From Caulobacter sp. S45 (lineage in GTDB: Bacteria; Pseudomonadota; Alphaproteobacteria; Caulobacterales; Caulobacteraceae), in the NCBI RefSeq assembly GCF_903642205.1, contig NZ_CAHJWH010000016.1, positions 1 through 33,561 on the forward strand: 33,561 bases of DNA. The letters are read 5' to 3'. The position numbers and the translations under genes are program-made. Shown piece by piece: positions 31,876 through 33,561 of the stretch. Numbering within the stretch: position 1 is the stretch's first letter; every line of letters begins with the position of its first letter. The notes beneath the pieces are model-generated. The model was not told the DNA's origin, ran no database searches, and saw only the letters and a program-made list of their open reading frames with translations.

Positions 31876-32106
31876 TCAGACCTTCACGAACAGGATCAGG
31901 AAGGCGATCACCAGCGCGAAGATGCCCAGCGCCTCGGTCAGCGCCATGCCGAGGAACAGCATGGGGCGCTCGCCAGGGGCGGCGGAGGGGTTGCGAAGCG
32001 CGCCGTTCAGGTAGTTGCCGAACAGGATGCCGAGCCCGATGCCCGCGCCGATCATGCCCAGCATGGCCAGGCCCGCGCCGATGTACTTGGCGGCTGCTAC
32101 GTCCAT
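31876..32106 (-). CDS. atpE: F0F1 ATP synthase subunit c
   Basis: This 76-aa hairpin protein has two membrane helices; the first holds the glycine-rich [11 protein letters not shown] and the loop holds ARNP-like ALRNPSA. The proton-carrying carboxylate is E58 in [10 protein letters not shown]. It forms the rotor ring of F0. A purine-rich AAAGGAACG lies just upstream of the ATG at 32106. The gene lies between atpB and b'. Confidence 0.96.
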   Translation of the reverse strand: MDVAAAKYIGAGLAMLGMIGAGIGLGILFGNYLNGALRNPSAAPGERPMLFLGMALTEALGIFALVIAFLILFVKV

Positions 32107-32153
32107 TTCAGTCGTTCCTTTAGGTAGAGGGAGGTTGGAGTGGATCGCCGTCG

Positions 32154-32921
32154 CTAGTGGCTGTGCAGGTTCACGACGTCGTTGAGATACACGCAGGCGA
32201 GCGCGGCGAACACGAAGGCCTGCAGGAAGGCCACGATGAACTCCAGCGCGATCAGGGCCACCACGCTGCCGAGCGACAGGGCCGAGACCAGCCAGGCCAG
32301 CGAGGCTACGCCGCCGCCGAGCGCCAGGAGCGCCAGCGAGACCACGAAGCTGCCGAAGATGTTCAGCACCACGTGGCCGCCGATCATGTTGCCGAACAGC
32401 CGCAGCGCCAGCGTCAGCGGACGCACCAGGAAGGAGATGATCTCGATCGGGATCATCAGGATCAGCAGGTACCAGGGCACGCCGGACGGCATGAACAGCT
32501 TGAAGAAGCCCAGGCCGTTGCGCGCAAAGCCCACCACCAGCACCACGGCGATGGTCAGGATGGCGAGGGTCGCGGTGATGGCGAGCTGGGAGGTCGCGGT
32601 GGGGATCACCACCAGCATGCCCAAGAGGTTCATCGCGGCGATGAAGGTGAACAGGGTGAACACCAGCGGCACGTAGCGCTTATATTCATGGCCTATGATC
32701 GAATGGGCGAGGTCGTCGATCAGCTCGAACAGCAGCTCGCCCACGCTCTGCAGCCGTCCCGGGACCACGGCCGGCTTCGCCGCCAGGCCGAACAGGCCGC
32801 ACAGCACCACACCCGAGGCGAGCATCGCCAGGGTCACGTTGGTGATCGAGAAGTCGATCCCCGCAATCTTCGGCAGCTCGACGATCCTGTGGATCTCGAA
32901 CTGCTCCATCGGCGCAGCCAT
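32154..32921 (-). CDS. atpB: F0F1 ATP synthase subunit a
   Basis: This 255-aa membrane protein forms the proton half-channels against the c-ring. The essential arginine is R174 in [13 protein letters not shown]. Other conserved parts are [10 protein letters not shown] near residue 61 and several hydrophobic helices to the C-terminus. Its start ATG (32921) lies 18 bases after the atpI stop. Length is typical of the family. Confidence 0.96.
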   Translation of the reverse strand: MAAPMEQFEIHRIVELPKIAGIDFSITNVTLAMLASGVVLCGLFGLAAKPAVVPGRLQSVGELLFELIDDLAHSIIGHEYKRYVPLVFTLFTFIAAMNLLGMLVVIPTATSQLAITATLAILTIAVVLVVGFARNGLGFFKLFMPSGVPWYLLILMIPIEIISFLVRPLTLALRLFGNMIGGHVVLNIFGSFVVSLALLALGGGVASLAWLVSALSLGSVVALIALEFIVAFLQAFVFAALACVYLNDVVNLHSH

Positions 32922-32939
32922 GCCCGATCAGCCCTCTCA

Positions 32940-33308
32940 TCAAGCCCCGTCGTCGGGACCTTCGTTCATGTTCACCGGCGCGGGCGCCGAGTCTTGTGTC
33001 CTCGCCGGCGCTGGGGCCGACATGCGGGCCGCCGAGCGGACCGCCAGGTAGATCGCCGCAGCGGACCCGATCAGCACGCCGCCGATCAGGCCGAAGGGCG
33101 CGGTTCCTGCGAACCGGTCGAGCAGCCAGCCGAGCCCCAGGCCCGTCAGCACCCCGCCGATCAGCTCCCCGATCAGCCTGTAGCCGGCGCCGGCCCCTTC
33201 GTCGGAGCCGTACTGCCTAGGCGTCCGCCGGCTCGAAGCGGCCAAGGCGTCGTACCGCTCGTCGAAGCGCTTGAGCGCCTCGTCGCGCGGGTACGGCGGC
33301 TCGGGCAT
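32940..33308 (-). CDS. atpI: ATP synthase accessory protein AtpI
   Basis: This 122-aa protein has a charged N-terminal ~45 residues, two membrane helices (GELIGGVLTGLGLGWLLD; FGLIGGVLIGSAAAIYL) and a Pro/Ala-rich tail. This is the AtpI/F0F1-ATPase_gene1 pattern. AtpI is thought to help c-ring assembly but is not essential in model bacteria. It is the first gene of the F0 operon, and the candidate promoter lies 60-90 bases upstream. Confidence 0.88.
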   Translation of the reverse strand: MPEPPYPRDEALKRFDERYDALAASSRRTPRQYGSDEGAGAGYRLIGELIGGVLTGLGLGWLLDRFAGTAPFGLIGGVLIGSAAAIYLAVRSAARMSAPAPARTQDSAPAPVNMNEGPDDGA

Positions 33309-33367
33309 GGATCAGACACGGAAACGACCGCGACGGCGAAGGTCGCAGCCCTCTGGAACGCCGCCGT

Positions 33368-33395
33368 GTCTATAGAGGCGGTCCCGGAGCGTCAA
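33368..33395 (-). promoter_or_regulatory. Candidate sigma-73-type promoter for the F0 operon
   Basis: On the minus strand TTGACGC (33389-33395) is followed 12 bases later by TCTATAGAC (33368-33376). This fits the Caulobacter housekeeping consensus TTGaCgS-N10-14-GCtANAWC well except for its first base (T for G). It lies 60 bases before the atpI ATG. Confidence 0.6.
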
Positions 33396-33484
33396 GCCGC
33401 GGCGGCCGGCGCCTTAAGCCTTTGCCGGCGCTGAGCTCTGCTTATACCAGCGGCTGTTGAGCTTGACCGCTGGCGAGGCTGATC

Positions 33485-33561
33485 CTCCCCTCTTGGGTGA
33501 GGGGGACCAGCGAAGCTGGTGGAGGGGGCTGCGCCGCCGCTTCGCGTCGGCCCCCACAGTC
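33485..33561. repeat. Third copy of the palindromic interspersed element (cut by window end)
   Basis: CTCCCCTCTTGGGTGAGGGG is followed by CCAGCGAAGCTGGTGGAGGG, which matches the CCAGGCGAAGTCTGGTGAGGG core of the element at 7492. The window ends before its right terminus. Confidence 0.65.

Overview
The window is about 33.6 kb of GC-rich DNA from the chromosome of an alphaproteobacterium, most likely a member of the Caulobacteraceae (Phenylobacterium/Caulobacter-like). The reasons are the Caulobacter-type pilA-cpaABCDEF-tadBC pilus locus, the separate alphaproteobacterial F0 operon with both b and b' subunits, an argH-lptM-lysA block, a MutL that carries its own endonuclease motif, and a candidate promoter that fits the published Caulobacter sigma-73 consensus. 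The species cannot be fixed from the sequence alone.

Layout. 1-2.2 kb: the 3' end of mutL, then a 51-codon ORF that overlaps (ATGA) a 398-aa protein resembling a degenerate GGDEF/EAL signalling protein. 2.2-2.65 kb: a non-coding stretch with a chain of hairpins. 2.6-5.9 kb (minus): argH, an LptM-like lipoprotein and lysA. 5.9-6.5 kb (plus): a membrane-anchored TlpA-type thioredoxin whose proposed start codon overlaps that of argH. 6.6-9.5 kb (minus): a short-chain dehydrogenase and a class I ribonucleotide reductase large subunit, separated by a 149-bp palindromic interspersed element. 9.5-13.1 kb: an accessory-looking stretch with two different sulfotransferases, a small secreted protein of unknown function and a possible small membrane protein, ending at tRNA-Val(GAC). 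13.2-14.9 kb: a transaldolase-family gene and a TraB/GumN-family gene.

14.9-26.7 kb is the tight-adherence (Flp/Tad) pilus locus. On the plus strand lie pilA, a second short Flp-type pilin, the prepilin peptidase cpaA, cpaB, the secretin cpaC, the lipoprotein cpaD, the localisation ATPase cpaE, the motor ATPase cpaF and the inner-membrane platform genes tadB and tadC. Divergent from pilA, on the minus strand, is a three-gene cassette: a secreted copy of the CpaC N-terminal domain and two TadE-like pseudopilins. A strong terminator between the two pilins suggests that pilA is expressed above the assembly genes.

26.8-28.6 kb (plus) holds queC-queE-queD for preQ0/queuosine synthesis. It is followed by a pirin-family gene (minus), a YihY/BrkB-family membrane protein with a basic N-terminal extension (plus), and the F0 sector of ATP synthase (minus: atpI, atpB, atpE, b', b) up to about 33.3 kb. 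The window ends inside a third copy of the interspersed palindromic element.

Most of the window is conserved core or housekeeping DNA. The least explained parts are the degenerate signalling protein with its coupled small ORF, the hairpin chain at 2.4-2.6 kb, the sulfotransferase segment, the second pilin with an altered cleavage site, and the divergent TadE cassette with its repeat-bearing promoter region. No wholly new multi-gene defence or mobile system is evident.
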